The notes under the pieces: model-generated
The model's database searches: none
Seen by the model: the letters and a program-made list of their open reading frames with translations, nothing else
What the model was told of the DNA's origin: nothing
Position numbers and translations under genes: made by a program
In this document: piece after piece, positions 1-7,542 of the stretch
How positions within the stretch are numbered: the stretch's first letter is position 1
How the letters are laid out: every line of letters begins with the position of its first letter
Origin: Candidatus Manganitrophus noduliformans
GTDB taxonomy: Bacteria; Nitrospirota; Nitrospiria; SBBL01; Manganitrophaceae
DNA length: 64,000 nt
NCBI RefSeq assembly: GCF_012184425.1
Contig: NZ_VTOW01000001.1
Location: 372,001 to 436,000, forward strand
Reading direction: 5' to 3'

Positions 1-1
1 A

Positions 2-325
2 TACGGCTTCTATCTGGTCGCCGAGATCAACGGGGAGGTCGTCGGAGGGCTGATGGTCACCTATGAGTGGAGCGACTGGAGAGACGGCCTCTTCTGGTGG
101 CTTCAGAGCGTCTATGTCCTCCCATCGCAACGGGGGAAAGGGATCTACAAACGGCTCTACGCAGCGGTAAAGCGCCGGGCGATAGAACGAGGGGATGTCT
201 GCGGCTTCCGGCTTTATGTCGAGCGGGAGAATCGGCGGGCACAAGAGACCTATCGGGCACTCGGGATGGCGGAGACCCACTATAAGATCTATGAGGAATT
301 GTTGAACAGAGGCAAAAACGTTTGA
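2..325 (+). CDS. GNAT family N-acetyltransferase, 3' part only
   Basis: The gene is cut by the left window edge; the frame is open from base 2, well before the first ATG at 53. The visible part shows the GNAT fold core: a strand ending in VYVLPSQRGKGIYKRLY, which contains the Q/R-x-x-G-x-G acetyl-CoA pyrophosphate loop, then a strand/helix with NRRAQETYRALGM, the usual C-terminal N-x-x-A-x-x-x-Y-x-x-x-G-F/M motif. Such enzymes transfer an acetyl group from acetyl-CoA to an amine. The substrate cannot be read from this fragment. It ends 37 bases before the SDR gene on the same strand, so the two may be co-transcribed. Confidence 0.85.
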   Translation, partial: YGFYLVAEINGEVVGGLMVTYEWSDWRDGLFWWLQSVYVLPSQRGKGIYKRLYAAVKRRAIERGDVCGFRLYVERENRRAQETYRALGMAETHYKIYEELLNRGKNV

Positions 326-362
326 ACCGGCCGCCGGAGAGACCGCCGCATCAGGGAGGAAT

Positions 363-1181
363 ATGACGACGCTGCAAGGCAAGACTCTCTTCATCACCGG
401 CGCGAGCCGGGGGATCGGAAAAGCGATCGGCCTGCGGGCCGCCCGGGACGGCGCCAACATCGTTCTGGTCGCCAAGACGGTCACCCCTCAGAAGAACCTC
501 CCCGGCACGATCTACACCGCCGCCGAGGAGATCATCGCCGCCGGAGGCCAGGCGCTCGCCTGCCCGGCCGACATTCGATTTGAAGATCAGGTCCAGGCGG
601 CGGTGAAGAAGGGGGTCGAGACATTCGGCGGAATCGATATCCTGATCAACAACGCCAGCGCCCTCGGCCTGACCGGCATCCTTCAAACGTCGATGAAGCG
701 GTTTGATCTGATGCATCAGGTCAACGTTCGCGGGACTTTTCTCTGCGCTCAGGCCTGCTTTTCCTATTTGACGGAATCGGCCAATCCGCATATCCTCAAC
801 ATCGCCCCCCCGCTGAACCTCGACGCGAAGTGGTTCGCGCCGCATCTGGCTTACACCCTCTCGAAATATGGAATGAGCCTCTGCACCCTCGGAATGGCGG
901 AAGCGTTCAAGGAAAAGGAGATCGCCGTCAATTCCCTCTGGCCGCAAACCGCCATCGCGACCGCCGCGATGGTCAGCTTGGCGGGAGAGGTGGCGCTCCA
1001 GCGCTGCCGGAGACCGGAGATCATGGCCGATGCGGCTTATCTCATCCTGACGAAGTCGAGCCGGGAGTGCACCGGAAACTTCTTTCTCGATGAAGCGCTT
1101 CTCCGATCGGCCGGGATCACCGATTTCGACCGCTATGCCGTCTCGCCCGGAACCCCGCTGATTCCCGACCTCTTCGTTTAG
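363..1181 (+). CDS. HSDL2-like short-chain dehydrogenase/reductase
   Basis: A 272-residue SDR with a Rossmann NAD(P) motif TGASRGIG at about residues 13-20, NNAS at about 97, and YTLSK carrying the YxxxK catalytic pair. The C-terminal stretches (SLWPQTAIATAAM, the TGNFF segment, and a Y-A-x-x-P-G-x-P-L-x-P-D tail) match the hydroxysteroid dehydrogenase-like 2 group rather than classical FabG. In that group the catalytic serine normally sits in ISPPLNL; here the segment reads IAPPLNL, so the serine appears replaced by alanine. The start ATG follows GGAGG closely. The stop TAG overlaps the SD of the next small gene. The substrate is unknown. Confidence 0.85.
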   Translation: MTTLQGKTLFITGASRGIGKAIGLRAARDGANIVLVAKTVTPQKNLPGTIYTAAEEIIAAGGQALACPADIRFEDQVQAAVKKGVETFGGIDILINNASALGLTGILQTSMKRFDLMHQVNVRGTFLCAQACFSYLTESANPHILNIAPPLNLDAKWFAPHLAYTLSKYGMSLCTLGMAEAFKEKEIAVNSLWPQTAIATAAMVSLAGEVALQRCRRPEIMADAAYLILTKSSRECTGNFFLDEALLRSAGITDFDRYAVSPGTPLIPDLFV

Positions 1182-1190
1182 GAGCGCCCT

Positions 1191-1529
1191 CTGAAAAAAA
1201 AGCGTGCGCGATCTCGAACCGGAAAAGAGATTCTTTCTGATCAACGACAGGAGCCGATCTGGACCGTCTACATCGTCGAATGCAGCGACGGGACCTTCTA
1301 CACCGGCATCACCAACAAGCTGGCGCGGCGGCTCGATCAACACAACGCGGGGCGCGCCTCCCGTTACACGCGCTCCCGGCGCCCGGTCCGAGTGCTCTAT
1401 CAAGAAGCTTGCGTCAGCCGTTCCGAAGCATCCATCAGGGAGGGGGCGCTCAAGGCGCTCTCTCGGAAAGAAAAAGAAAAACTGATTCTGGAGAGGAGGA
1501 TCGATGTCACAATTAGTCCGATCGATTAG
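1191..1529 (+). CDS. GIY-YIG nuclease superfamily protein (UPF0213/YhbQ-like), probable CTG start
   Basis: The frame encodes WTVYIVECSDGTFYTGITN, then L-A-R-R-L-D-Q-H-N-A-G-R-A and YTRSRRPV. These are the hallmark GIY-YIG core, R-x-x-x-H-N and Y-T-x-x-R-R-P-V motifs of the small stand-alone YhbQ-like proteins. The frame is open from the SDR stop at 1181 and contains no ATG, GTG or TTG before the domain. The only well-placed candidate is CTG at 1191, 6 bases after AGGAG (1180-1184), which gives a basic KKKRARSRTGK leader and a 112-residue protein. Family members are usually about 90-100 residues. They are predicted DNA-processing nucleases. Identity is secure; the CTG start is an inference. 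Confidence 0.8.
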   Translation: MKKKRARSRTGKEILSDQRQEPIWTVYIVECSDGTFYTGITNKLARRLDQHNAGRASRYTRSRRPVRVLYQEACVSRSEASIREGALKALSRKEKEKLILERRIDVTISPID

Positions 1530-1579
1530 CGGGGTTGCTTTTATATCTTCTTGGCGCTTAATTTGTTTAGGGTGATCTG

Positions 1580-2860
1580 ATGAATCTTTATGGAATTATC
1601 ATTCTCGCCGCGCTTCTTCTCGACTACATCCTGAATCTCGCCGCCGATCTCCTCAACCTCAAGTCGATGCGGCGGGAGCTGCCGGAGGAATTTCAAGGGG
1701 TCTACGACCCGGAGGCCTACCGCAAATCGCAGGAGTATCTCCGCGTGAAGACGCGGTTCGGGATTCTCACCGCGACGGTCGGCTTGATCGCCCTTCTCGC
1801 CTTCTGGTTCTCCGGCGGATTCAATCTCATCGACTTATGGGTCCGGAGTTGGGGGTACGGTCCGATCGTAACGGGCCTCGCCTATATCGGCATTCTGGTT
1901 TTCCTGAGAAGCCTTCTGTCGCTTCCCTTCCAGATTTATGACACCTTCATCATCGAGCAGCGGTTCGGCTTTAACAAGATGACGCCGGCGACCTTCGTTG
2001 CCGATTTGATCAAGGGGACCGCGCTCGGCCTGCTGCTCGGGGGGCCGCTTCTCGCCGGCATTCTCTTTTTCTTCCACTTCGCCGGGGAGCTCGCCTGGCT
2101 TTATGCCTGGGCCGCCTTTACCCTCTTCGTCTTCTTCGTCCAATTTATCGCCCCCACCTGGATTATGCCGATCTTCAACAAGTTCACCCCGCTCGGAGAG
2201 GGGGAGCTGAAGGAGCGGATTCTCTCCTATGCCCGCTCGGTCGATTTTCCGGTGGAGCAGATCTACGTGATCGACGGCTCGCGCCGCTCCACCAAAGCGA
2301 ACGCCTTCTTTTCCGGCTTCGGCCGGCACAAACGGATCGCCCTCTTCGATACGTTGATTGCGAAGCAGACGGTTCCGGAGCTGGTCGCTATCTTAGCGCA
2401 TGAAATCGGGCATTATAAGAAAAAGCACATTCTCCTGGGAATGGCCCTCTCCATCGCCCACGCGGGGCTGATGTTCTTCCTCCTCTCCATTTTTCTCTAC
2501 CGGCCCGGACTTTATGAGGCCTTCTACATGGATCAGCCGTCGATCTATGCGGGGCTGGTTTTCTTCAGCCTTCTCTTCACCCCGGTCGAGTCGATCCTGT
2601 CTATTTTTCTACAAGCTCTGTCGCGGAGGAACGAATACGAAGCCGACCGCTTCGCCGCAGAGACTTTTGAGCAGCCGGAGGCGATGATCGGCGCGTTGAA
2701 AAAACTGGCGGTCGATCATCTCTCCAACCTGACGCCGCACCCGCTCCATGTGATCCTCAACGATTCTCATCCTCCGATCCTGCAGCGTATCCAGGCAATC
2801 CGCCAGGCAGCGCAACCCCCTCGGCATCCGGGACGAACGGCGCAGGCTCAAACTTCCTGA
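1580..2860 (+). CDS. M48 family (Ste24/CAAX-type) membrane metalloprotease
   Basis: A 426-residue integral membrane protease. Hydrophobic segments lie at about residues 4-20, 65-80, 95-115, 143-165, 175-192, 285-305 and 325-345. The zinc motif HEIGH is at 274-278, and NEYEADRFA near 351-359 supplies the downstream glutamate ligand typical of M48A peptidases. The region before it (T-K-A-N-A-F-F-S-G-F-G) is the conserved Ste24 stretch. Length and layout match the STE24 endopeptidase type rather than HtpX, which is about 290 residues. Bacterial members are thought to act in membrane protein quality control; the substrate is not predictable. The C-terminal tail is proline-rich and poorly conserved. 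Confidence 0.92.
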   Translation: MNLYGIIILAALLLDYILNLAADLLNLKSMRRELPEEFQGVYDPEAYRKSQEYLRVKTRFGILTATVGLIALLAFWFSGGFNLIDLWVRSWGYGPIVTGLAYIGILVFLRSLLSLPFQIYDTFIIEQRFGFNKMTPATFVADLIKGTALGLLLGGPLLAGILFFFHFAGELAWLYAWAAFTLFVFFVQFIAPTWIMPIFNKFTPLGEGELKERILSYARSVDFPVEQIYVIDGSRRSTKANAFFSGFGRHKRIALFDTLIAKQTVPELVAILAHEIGHYKKKHILLGMALSIAHAGLMFFLLSIFLYRPGLYEAFYMDQPSIYAGLVFFSLLFTPVESILSIFLQALSRRNEYEADRFAAETFEQPEAMIGALKKLAVDHLSNLTPHPLHVILNDSHPPILQRIQAIRQAAQPPRHPGRTAQAQTS

Positions 2861-2927
2861 CCCTTCAAAAGGGCTTGATCTCTCCGGCCTCTTTCTTTAT
2901 GCTAAGACAACTTTTTTGAGGAGAGCC

Positions 2928-3620
2928 ATGTTAAAAGCGATTATTTTTGACTGCGATGGGGTGATCGTCGACAGCGAGCCGCACCATATGAAAGCGCTGC
3001 AGCAGGTGTTGCAGGAGGAGGGGATCACCCTCAGCAAAGAGGAATATTATTCGAAGTACCTTGCGATGGACGACAAAGGGTGCTTCGAGACGGCGCTCGC
3101 CGCCCATCAGCAACCGATCAACAACAAAATCCTCAAGGATTTGATCATTCGGAAGATGGCCGTCTATCGGACCCTCTCTCAGCAGGAGCTTTATCTCTAT
3201 CCGGGGGTGGTGGAGTTTGTGAAGAAGGCGGCAGGGGTCTACCGGCTGGCGATCGCCTCCGGCGCTTTTCGGGGGGAGATCAAGTTTGCCCTCGATAAAG
3301 GGGGGATGCGGTCGGCTTTTCCGGTGATCGTGAGCGCGCAGGATGTGCGAAACGGGAAACCCCACCCGGAGGCCTTCCTCACGGCGCTCGCAAAGCTAAA
3401 CGAGCTGCCGCCGGTGCCGAACCCACCGATCCGGCCGGACGAATGTGTGGTGATTGAAGACTCCCTCCATGGGGTGGAGGCGGCCCGCCTGGCGGGGATG
3501 AAATGTCTGGCGGTCACCAACTCCTATGCGCGGGAAAGTTTGGAGGGAAAAGCCGATCGGATTATCACAAGCCTGACGGAGATGGAGCCCAAGGAGCTTG
3601 AAGCGCTCTGCGCGGGTTGA
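2928..3620 (+). CDS. HAD superfamily hydrolase, beta-phosphoglucomutase/phosphatase-like
   Basis: A 230-residue haloacid dehalogenase-type protein. Motif I is FDCDGVIVDSEP at residues 7-18 (nucleophile D8, acid D10), motif II is the S of AIASG, motif III is the K of NGKPHPEAF, and motif IV is VIEDSLHGVEAA. The cap is the helical type inserted after motif I, as in beta-phosphoglucomutase, CbbY and phosphoglycolate phosphatase relatives. The ATG at 2928 is preferred because it follows AGGAG by 5 bases; a TTG 12 bases upstream is in frame but lies within that SD. Substrate unknown. A perfect palindrome follows the stop. Confidence 0.88.
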   Translation: MLKAIIFDCDGVIVDSEPHHMKALQQVLQEEGITLSKEEYYSKYLAMDDKGCFETALAAHQQPINNKILKDLIIRKMAVYRTLSQQELYLYPGVVEFVKKAAGVYRLAIASGAFRGEIKFALDKGGMRSAFPVIVSAQDVRNGKPHPEAFLTALAKLNELPPVPNPPIRPDECVVIEDSLHGVEAARLAGMKCLAVTNSYARESLEGKADRIITSLTEMEPKELEALCAG

Positions 3621-3644
3621 CTGTGGATCGATATAGGTGGTTGT

Positions 3645-3672
3645 GTAGGGGCACAGCATGCTGTGCCCCTAC
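3645..3672. repeat. 28-bp perfect palindrome (REP/hairpin-like)
   Basis: Bases 3645-3672 equal their own reverse complement; each arm is GTAGGGGCACAGCA. It lies between two convergent genes. There is no T-run on either side, so it is not an ordinary Rho-independent terminator. It resembles short dispersed palindromic repeats seen in many bacterial genomes. Confidence 0.85.
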
Positions 3673-3696
3673 GAATCGGAACACAAAGAAAGAGAT

Positions 3697-4224
3697 CTAT
3701 TTTCGTTTTGGCCGGGGGGAGTGGTTCTGGTTTTCGGGACGGATCGGAATTACCTCCGCCTGATTCTCCTCTTCCACATCGAAGCTGAGACGGACCACCG
3801 GAAAGGGACGCATCTCCTTCCAATCGGGGGTGCGCAGCTTGTTCTCTTCCAGGGCCATTACAAAACAGGCCCGCTTGTTTTGGTAATCGACATCTTTGAG
3901 AACTTTCGGAGGGAGCCGCTGTTCCAGTTGAAGGAAGGAGACAAAAAGGCGGAGCGCTTCTTTTAAGGGGAGTTCGGCTTTCGCTTGCTGATAGAGATCG
4001 TCCATCTTGTAATCTCTTAAGAGATCTTTGATTGAGATTTCTCCCATCCGATAGTGGAAATCGTCTTTTTTGATCTCCAGCTCGAAGTGGTTGAGCGAAT
4101 CGTGAAGCTCCGGATCGTCCGCCCATTTCTCTTTGATCTCTTCGAAAAAAGAATACATATCAATGACGGCACTCATCGGGAATTCGACCTTGACGTCTCC
4201 CTGAACGGCCCACTTTTTCTCCAT
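3697..4224 (-). CDS. conserved hypothetical protein, acidic/charged, no recognised domain
   Basis: I do not recognise a family. The protein is about 175 residues, soluble, and rich in Lys/Glu/Asp with predicted alpha-beta character. The first half contains FEEIKEKW and LNHFELEIKKDDFHYRMG; the tail is proline- and lysine-rich (NQNHSPRPKRK). There is no signal peptide or membrane segment. The start ATG at 4224 is chosen because GGGGAGAG lies just upstream; a start 15 bases further up is also open but sits inside that SD. It stands alone and is convergent with the HAD gene. Confidence 0.65.
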   Translation of the reverse strand: MEKKWAVQGDVKVEFPMSAVIDMYSFFEEIKEKWADDPELHDSLNHFELEIKKDDFHYRMGEISIKDLLRDYKMDDLYQQAKAELPLKEALRLFVSFLQLEQRLPPKVLKDVDYQNKRACFVMALEENKLRTPDWKEMRPFPVVRLSFDVEEENQAEVIPIRPENQNHSPRPKRK

Positions 4225-4413
4225 GTCTCTCCCCTTCAAGGTGATTCAGTATTAACCAATCGGTCCGTGTCTATGTTTTTTCTATTGTACTTGAAGTTGA
4301 ACCCCAAATACCAGCCCCCAAAAGACCTTCGCCCGGCGCCTTCGCCTCCCGCTTGCCAACGATGCCCTACTTATATTAAGATCGGCCCGTCTTTTACTTT
4401 CAAGGAGGTTTGA

Positions 4414-5016
4414 ATGCAGCTGACTCTCTGGATCTTAAGTTTCATTGTCGTTGGTTTGGCCCTCATTCCCGAGGGAGCGGCCGAGGAGAAGAAGCTCCCT
4501 CCCGGCGTTTACGCGGTGATGGAGACATCGCAAGGCAACATCACCCTGGAGCTCTTTGAGAAAGAGGCCCCGAAAACGGTGGCGAACTTCATCGGGCTGG
4601 CCGAGGGAACCAAAGAGTGGACCGATCCGAAAACGAGACAAAAAGTGAAGCGGCCGCTCTACGACGGCGTGATCTTTCATCGCGTCATTCCCGGCTTTAT
4701 GATCCAAGGGGGAGATCCGCTCGGGAACGGGAGCGGCGGACCCGGCTACCAATTTGAGGATGAGTTCTCGGCCGACTTGAAATTCGATCGCCCCGGCCGC
4801 CTGGCGATGGCGAACGCCGGCCGCAACACCAACGGGAGCCAGTTCTTTATTACGGAAGGACCGACCGATTGGTTGAACAACCGCCACACGATCTTCGGCC
4901 AGGTCATCGAAGGCCAGGAGGTGGTCAAGAAGATCGTCGCCCTCCCGCGCGACGAGCGCGACCGGCCGAAAAGTGAAGTGGTCATCAAAAAGGTGAAGAT
5001 CATCAGATCAAAGTAA
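4414..5016 (+). CDS. exported cyclophilin-type peptidyl-prolyl cis-trans isomerase
   Basis: A 200-residue protein with an N-terminal hydrophobic signal segment (residues 3-22, followed by GAAEEK), suggesting export to the periplasm. The cyclophilin fold is complete: [16 protein letters not shown], then [20 protein letters not shown] with the catalytic Arg in FHR, then F-x-[19 protein letters not shown] and [11 protein letters not shown] strong SD (AGGAGG) lies 5 bases before the ATG. It catalyses isomerisation of X-Pro bonds, presumably helping secreted proteins fold. It stands alone between divergent and convergent neighbours, and a long inverted repeat follows. Confidence 0.93.
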   Translation: MQLTLWILSFIVVGLALIPEGAAEEKKLPPGVYAVMETSQGNITLELFEKEAPKTVANFIGLAEGTKEWTDPKTRQKVKRPLYDGVIFHRVIPGFMIQGGDPLGNGSGGPGYQFEDEFSADLKFDRPGRLAMANAGRNTNGSQFFITEGPTDWLNNRHTIFGQVIEGQEVVKKIVALPRDERDRPKSEVVIKKVKIIRSK

Positions 5017-5029
5017 CGGAGAAAAAAAT

Positions 5030-5116
5030 GGATTAGGAGGACACGGGATAGATGAACCCGGGGTAAAAATCTTTTGAGCCTTGCCCCGCCCTCCCTAATC
5101 CGTGTCCTCCTAATCC
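5030..5116. repeat. 17-bp inverted repeat with 53-base spacer between convergent genes
   Basis: The arm GGATTAGGAGGACACGG at 5030-5046 is perfectly complementary to CCGTGTCCTCCTAATCC at 5100-5116. It sits between the 3' ends of the cyclophilin and glgC genes. It may be a bidirectional transcription stop or a dispersed intergenic repeat. No clear T-run follows. Confidence 0.75.
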
Positions 5117-5132
5117 GCTATCCCCTTCCTCT

Positions 5133-6368
5133 TTACCTCTTCTCGAATTTATATTCCTTCGGAACCACCACAACCCCTCCCTCGGAGATCGTAAATCCCC
5201 GGCAGCGATCTTGTTCGTGATCCCAACCGATCGTCTCTCCCGCCGGAACATAAACTCCTTTGTCGAGGATGCAATGCCGCAAGCGGGCCCTGGCGCCGAC
5301 CTGAACCCCTTCGAACAGAATCGCATCCTCGACGAGCGCCCCCGATTCGACCCAAACATTCGGCGAGAGGATCGAATGGAGAACCCTTGCGCCGATAATG
5401 ACATCCCCTCCGGCCAACAGGGTGTTGACGACCGATCCCGCCTCGCCGGTGGCCGAAGGGGCCATCCGGGCCGCGGGATATTGGCCGTGGTAGGTCCGAA
5501 TCCCCCAATCGCTCTGGTAGAGATCGATCGGAGGGACCGGTTCGATGAGATCCATGTTCGCCTGGTAGTACGCATCCAGGGTTCCGACGTCGCGCCAGTA
5601 GCCGTCGCGGGTGACCCGGCCCTCCTTGCCCCCGAAGTGATACGCCCCGACGGAATGGGTATTGATGACGCTTGGGAGGATATTCTTTCCGAAATCGTGA
5701 CCGGAGGTGTCGTCCTCGTGGTCCTGGGCGAGGACCTTCAAGAGAAAAGGAAGATTGAAGACGTAAACCCCCATCGAGGCGAGGGCATGTTGAGGGTCAT
5801 TCGGCATGGTCGGGGGATGGGGAGACTTTTCAATGAAACTCCGGACCCGGAGCTCCGGGTCGATGTCGATGACGCCGAAGGAGCGGGCATCGGCGATCGG
5901 CACCGGCATACAGGCGACCGTCACGTCGAATTTTCGGCGGGCATGCTCCTCCAGCATCCGGGCGTAATCCATCCGATAGATGTGATCTCCCGCGAGAATC
6001 AGGACATACTCCGCCCCGCTCCGCTCGAGGAGATAGCGATTTTGGTTGATCGCATCGGCAGTCCCGGCATACCATCCCTCTCCCACCCGCATCTGCGCCG
6101 GAACGGCGGTGATGAACTCGCCGATTTCCGGGATGAAGATCGACCAGCCGTCTCGAAGATGTTTGTGAAGCGAATGTGATTTGTATTGTGTGAGAATCAG
6201 GATGCGCCGGAGGCCCGAGTGAAGGCAGTTCGAGAGGGTAAAATCGATGATCCGGTAAATCCCGCCGAAGGGAACCGCCGGCTTGGCCCGATCGGCCGTC
6301 AGGGGATGAAGACGGGAGCCGACCCCGCCGGCCAGTACGATCGATAATGTCTTATCGACAACCTGCAT
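5133..6368 (-). CDS. glgC: glucose-1-phosphate adenylyltransferase (ADP-glucose pyrophosphorylase)
   Basis: A 411-residue enzyme that makes ADP-glucose from glucose-1-phosphate and ATP, the committing step of bacterial glycogen synthesis. The N-terminal nucleotidyltransferase signature SIVLAGGVGSRLHPLT is followed by RAKPAVPFGG, and GWYAGTADAINQN and ILAGDHIYRMDY are also present. The C-terminal third is the left-handed beta-helix domain. The ATG at 6368 follows GGAGG; a longer open start at 6416 lacks one. No other glycogen gene is next to it. A promoter with a 17-base spacer lies just upstream. Confidence 0.96.
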   Translation of the reverse strand: MQVVDKTLSIVLAGGVGSRLHPLTADRAKPAVPFGGIYRIIDFTLSNCLHSGLRRILILTQYKSHSLHKHLRDGWSIFIPEIGEFITAVPAQMRVGEGWYAGTADAINQNRYLLERSGAEYVLILAGDHIYRMDYARMLEEHARRKFDVTVACMPVPIADARSFGVIDIDPELRVRSFIEKSPHPPTMPNDPQHALASMGVYVFNLPFLLKVLAQDHEDDTSGHDFGKNILPSVINTHSVGAYHFGGKEGRVTRDGYWRDVGTLDAYYQANMDLIEPVPPIDLYQSDWGIRTYHGQYPAARMAPSATGEAGSVVNTLLAGGDVIIGARVLHSILSPNVWVESGALVEDAILFEGVQVGARARLRHCILDKGVYVPAGETIGWDHEQDRCRGFTISEGGVVVVPKEYKFEKR

Positions 6369-6394
6369 GGTCACCTCCGAAGGATTATTCAGGG

Positions 6395-6423
6395 AGTGTA
6401 TTCGAAAAAAAACCAAATTTCAA
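6395..6423 (-). promoter_or_regulatory. promoter of glgC
   Basis: On the minus strand TTGAAA (6423-6418) and TACACT (6400-6395) are separated by 17 bases, about 27 bases before the glgC start. Read from sequence only. Confidence 0.6.
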
Positions 6424-6458
6424 CTGTAAATCATCCACTTCTCTTCCTTTATCAGTCA

Positions 6459-6488
6459 TTGACACACGGGTAGGGTCTCCTGTATCTT
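6459..6488 (+). promoter_or_regulatory. promoter of the HTH-metallo-beta-lactamase gene
   Basis: TTGACA at 6459-6464 and TATCTT at 6483-6488 with an 18-base spacer; the -10 is preceded by TG. The GTG start is 20 bases further on, with GAGGA between. Confidence 0.6.
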
Positions 6489-6507
6489 CGATCAAAGAGG
6501 AAAACAA

Positions 6508-7356
6508 GTGCTCGAAGATACCTTTTCAGATATTATCGGCAAAGCCCGCTTCGGAAAGGGATGGTCTCCGGACGAGCTGGCGCAAAAGGCGCAAATGACG
6601 GGCGCTCGGATCGGCGCCTTGGAAGGGGGATCCGACCCGAGCGCCGACGAGATCGAGCGCCTCTCCGCAGCCCTTTCGCTGGATGCGCGTAAGCTGGCCG
6701 CCATCGCGCGCTCGGAATGGGAACCCCGGTCGCGCGAGCCGATTCCGATGGTCCGGTGGATCGACGGCAAAATCGGAACCTATCCGGTAAACGGCTATCT
6801 CTTTATCGATCCCGCCACGGGGGAGGGGGCCCTCTTCGATACCGGCTACAGTCCCGATCAGGTCTTGGCGGAGATCAAAAAGGAGAAGATCCGATTGGTT
6901 GCTCTTTGCATCACGCATACACACGCCGATCATGTCGGCGGGGCCGATCGGATCCACGCCGCGACGGGCGCTCCGATCTATCTCCATTCGGATGAATTCT
7001 CGGGCGGGGGCCGACCCCCTCAAGGGATCACTTTTCTGAAAGAGGGAGGGGAGATCCCGGTCGGGCGGTTTCGAATCCGCCACCGGCGGAGCCCCGGCCA
7101 CACCCCCGGCGGAACCACCTTCTTCATTGAGCCGACAAACGGTCTGGAGAAACCGGTCGCCTTTGTCGGCGACGCCCTCTTCGCCGGATCGCTCGGCCGG
7201 GCGCAATCGACCTCGACCTACCCTGTTTTGCTTCGGTCGGTCCGGGAGGCGATCCTTTCTCTTCCGAAAGAGACCCGCCTCTTTCCCGGCCATGGGCCGG
7301 CCACCACGGTCGAGGAGGAGCAACAGCACAATCCCTTTTTTACCGCCTCGTTCTAG
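6508..7356 (+). CDS. XRE-type helix-turn-helix domain fused to a metallo-beta-lactamase-fold hydrolase
   Basis: A 282-residue two-domain protein. Residues about 5-65 look like an XRE/Cro helix-turn-helix: K-G-W-S-P-D-E-L-A-Q-K-A, then I-G-A-L-E-G-G, then ending A-A-L-S-L-D-A-R-K-L. Residues about 85-280 are a metallo-beta-lactamase fold with the metal motif T-H-T-H-A-D-H at 136-142, a histidine in R-S-P-G-H-T-P-G-G, an aspartate in FVGDALF, and a final histidine in FPGHGP. This arrangement is typical of glyoxalase II-like hydrolases of thioesters or persulfides. GTG start after GAGGA. The fusion suggests either a DNA-binding enzyme or a sensor using the hydrolase fold; the substrate is unknown. 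Confidence 0.85.
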   Translation: MLEDTFSDIIGKARFGKGWSPDELAQKAQMTGARIGALEGGSDPSADEIERLSAALSLDARKLAAIARSEWEPRSREPIPMVRWIDGKIGTYPVNGYLFIDPATGEGALFDTGYSPDQVLAEIKKEKIRLVALCITHTHADHVGGADRIHAATGAPIYLHSDEFSGGGRPPQGITFLKEGGEIPVGRFRIRHRRSPGHTPGGTTFFIEPTNGLEKPVAFVGDALFAGSLGRAQSTSTYPVLLRSVREAILSLPKETRLFPGHGPATTVEEEQQHNPFFTASF

Positions 7357-7542
7357 AGGTGTTTTCCGTATCGATGTCGCGGTCAGCCCCTTTCGGTGTA
7401 AAACCGCTTCCGTTTGAAAGGTGTTCTCTGTTACAATTATCTTGATTCTTTTAGTCTTTTTTTTTAAAATCCATCAGACGTCTCGAATGAAATCTCCATC
7501 TGGTATCACGCGTTATGCGGCAGTCAATAGGAGAATCCTGTT

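Noticed and set aside
351-1403. 350-residue open frame on the minus strand opposite the SDR gene
   Set aside because: It is the complement of a clear SDR plus part of the GIY-YIG gene; no domain, start site or homology-like pattern was seen.
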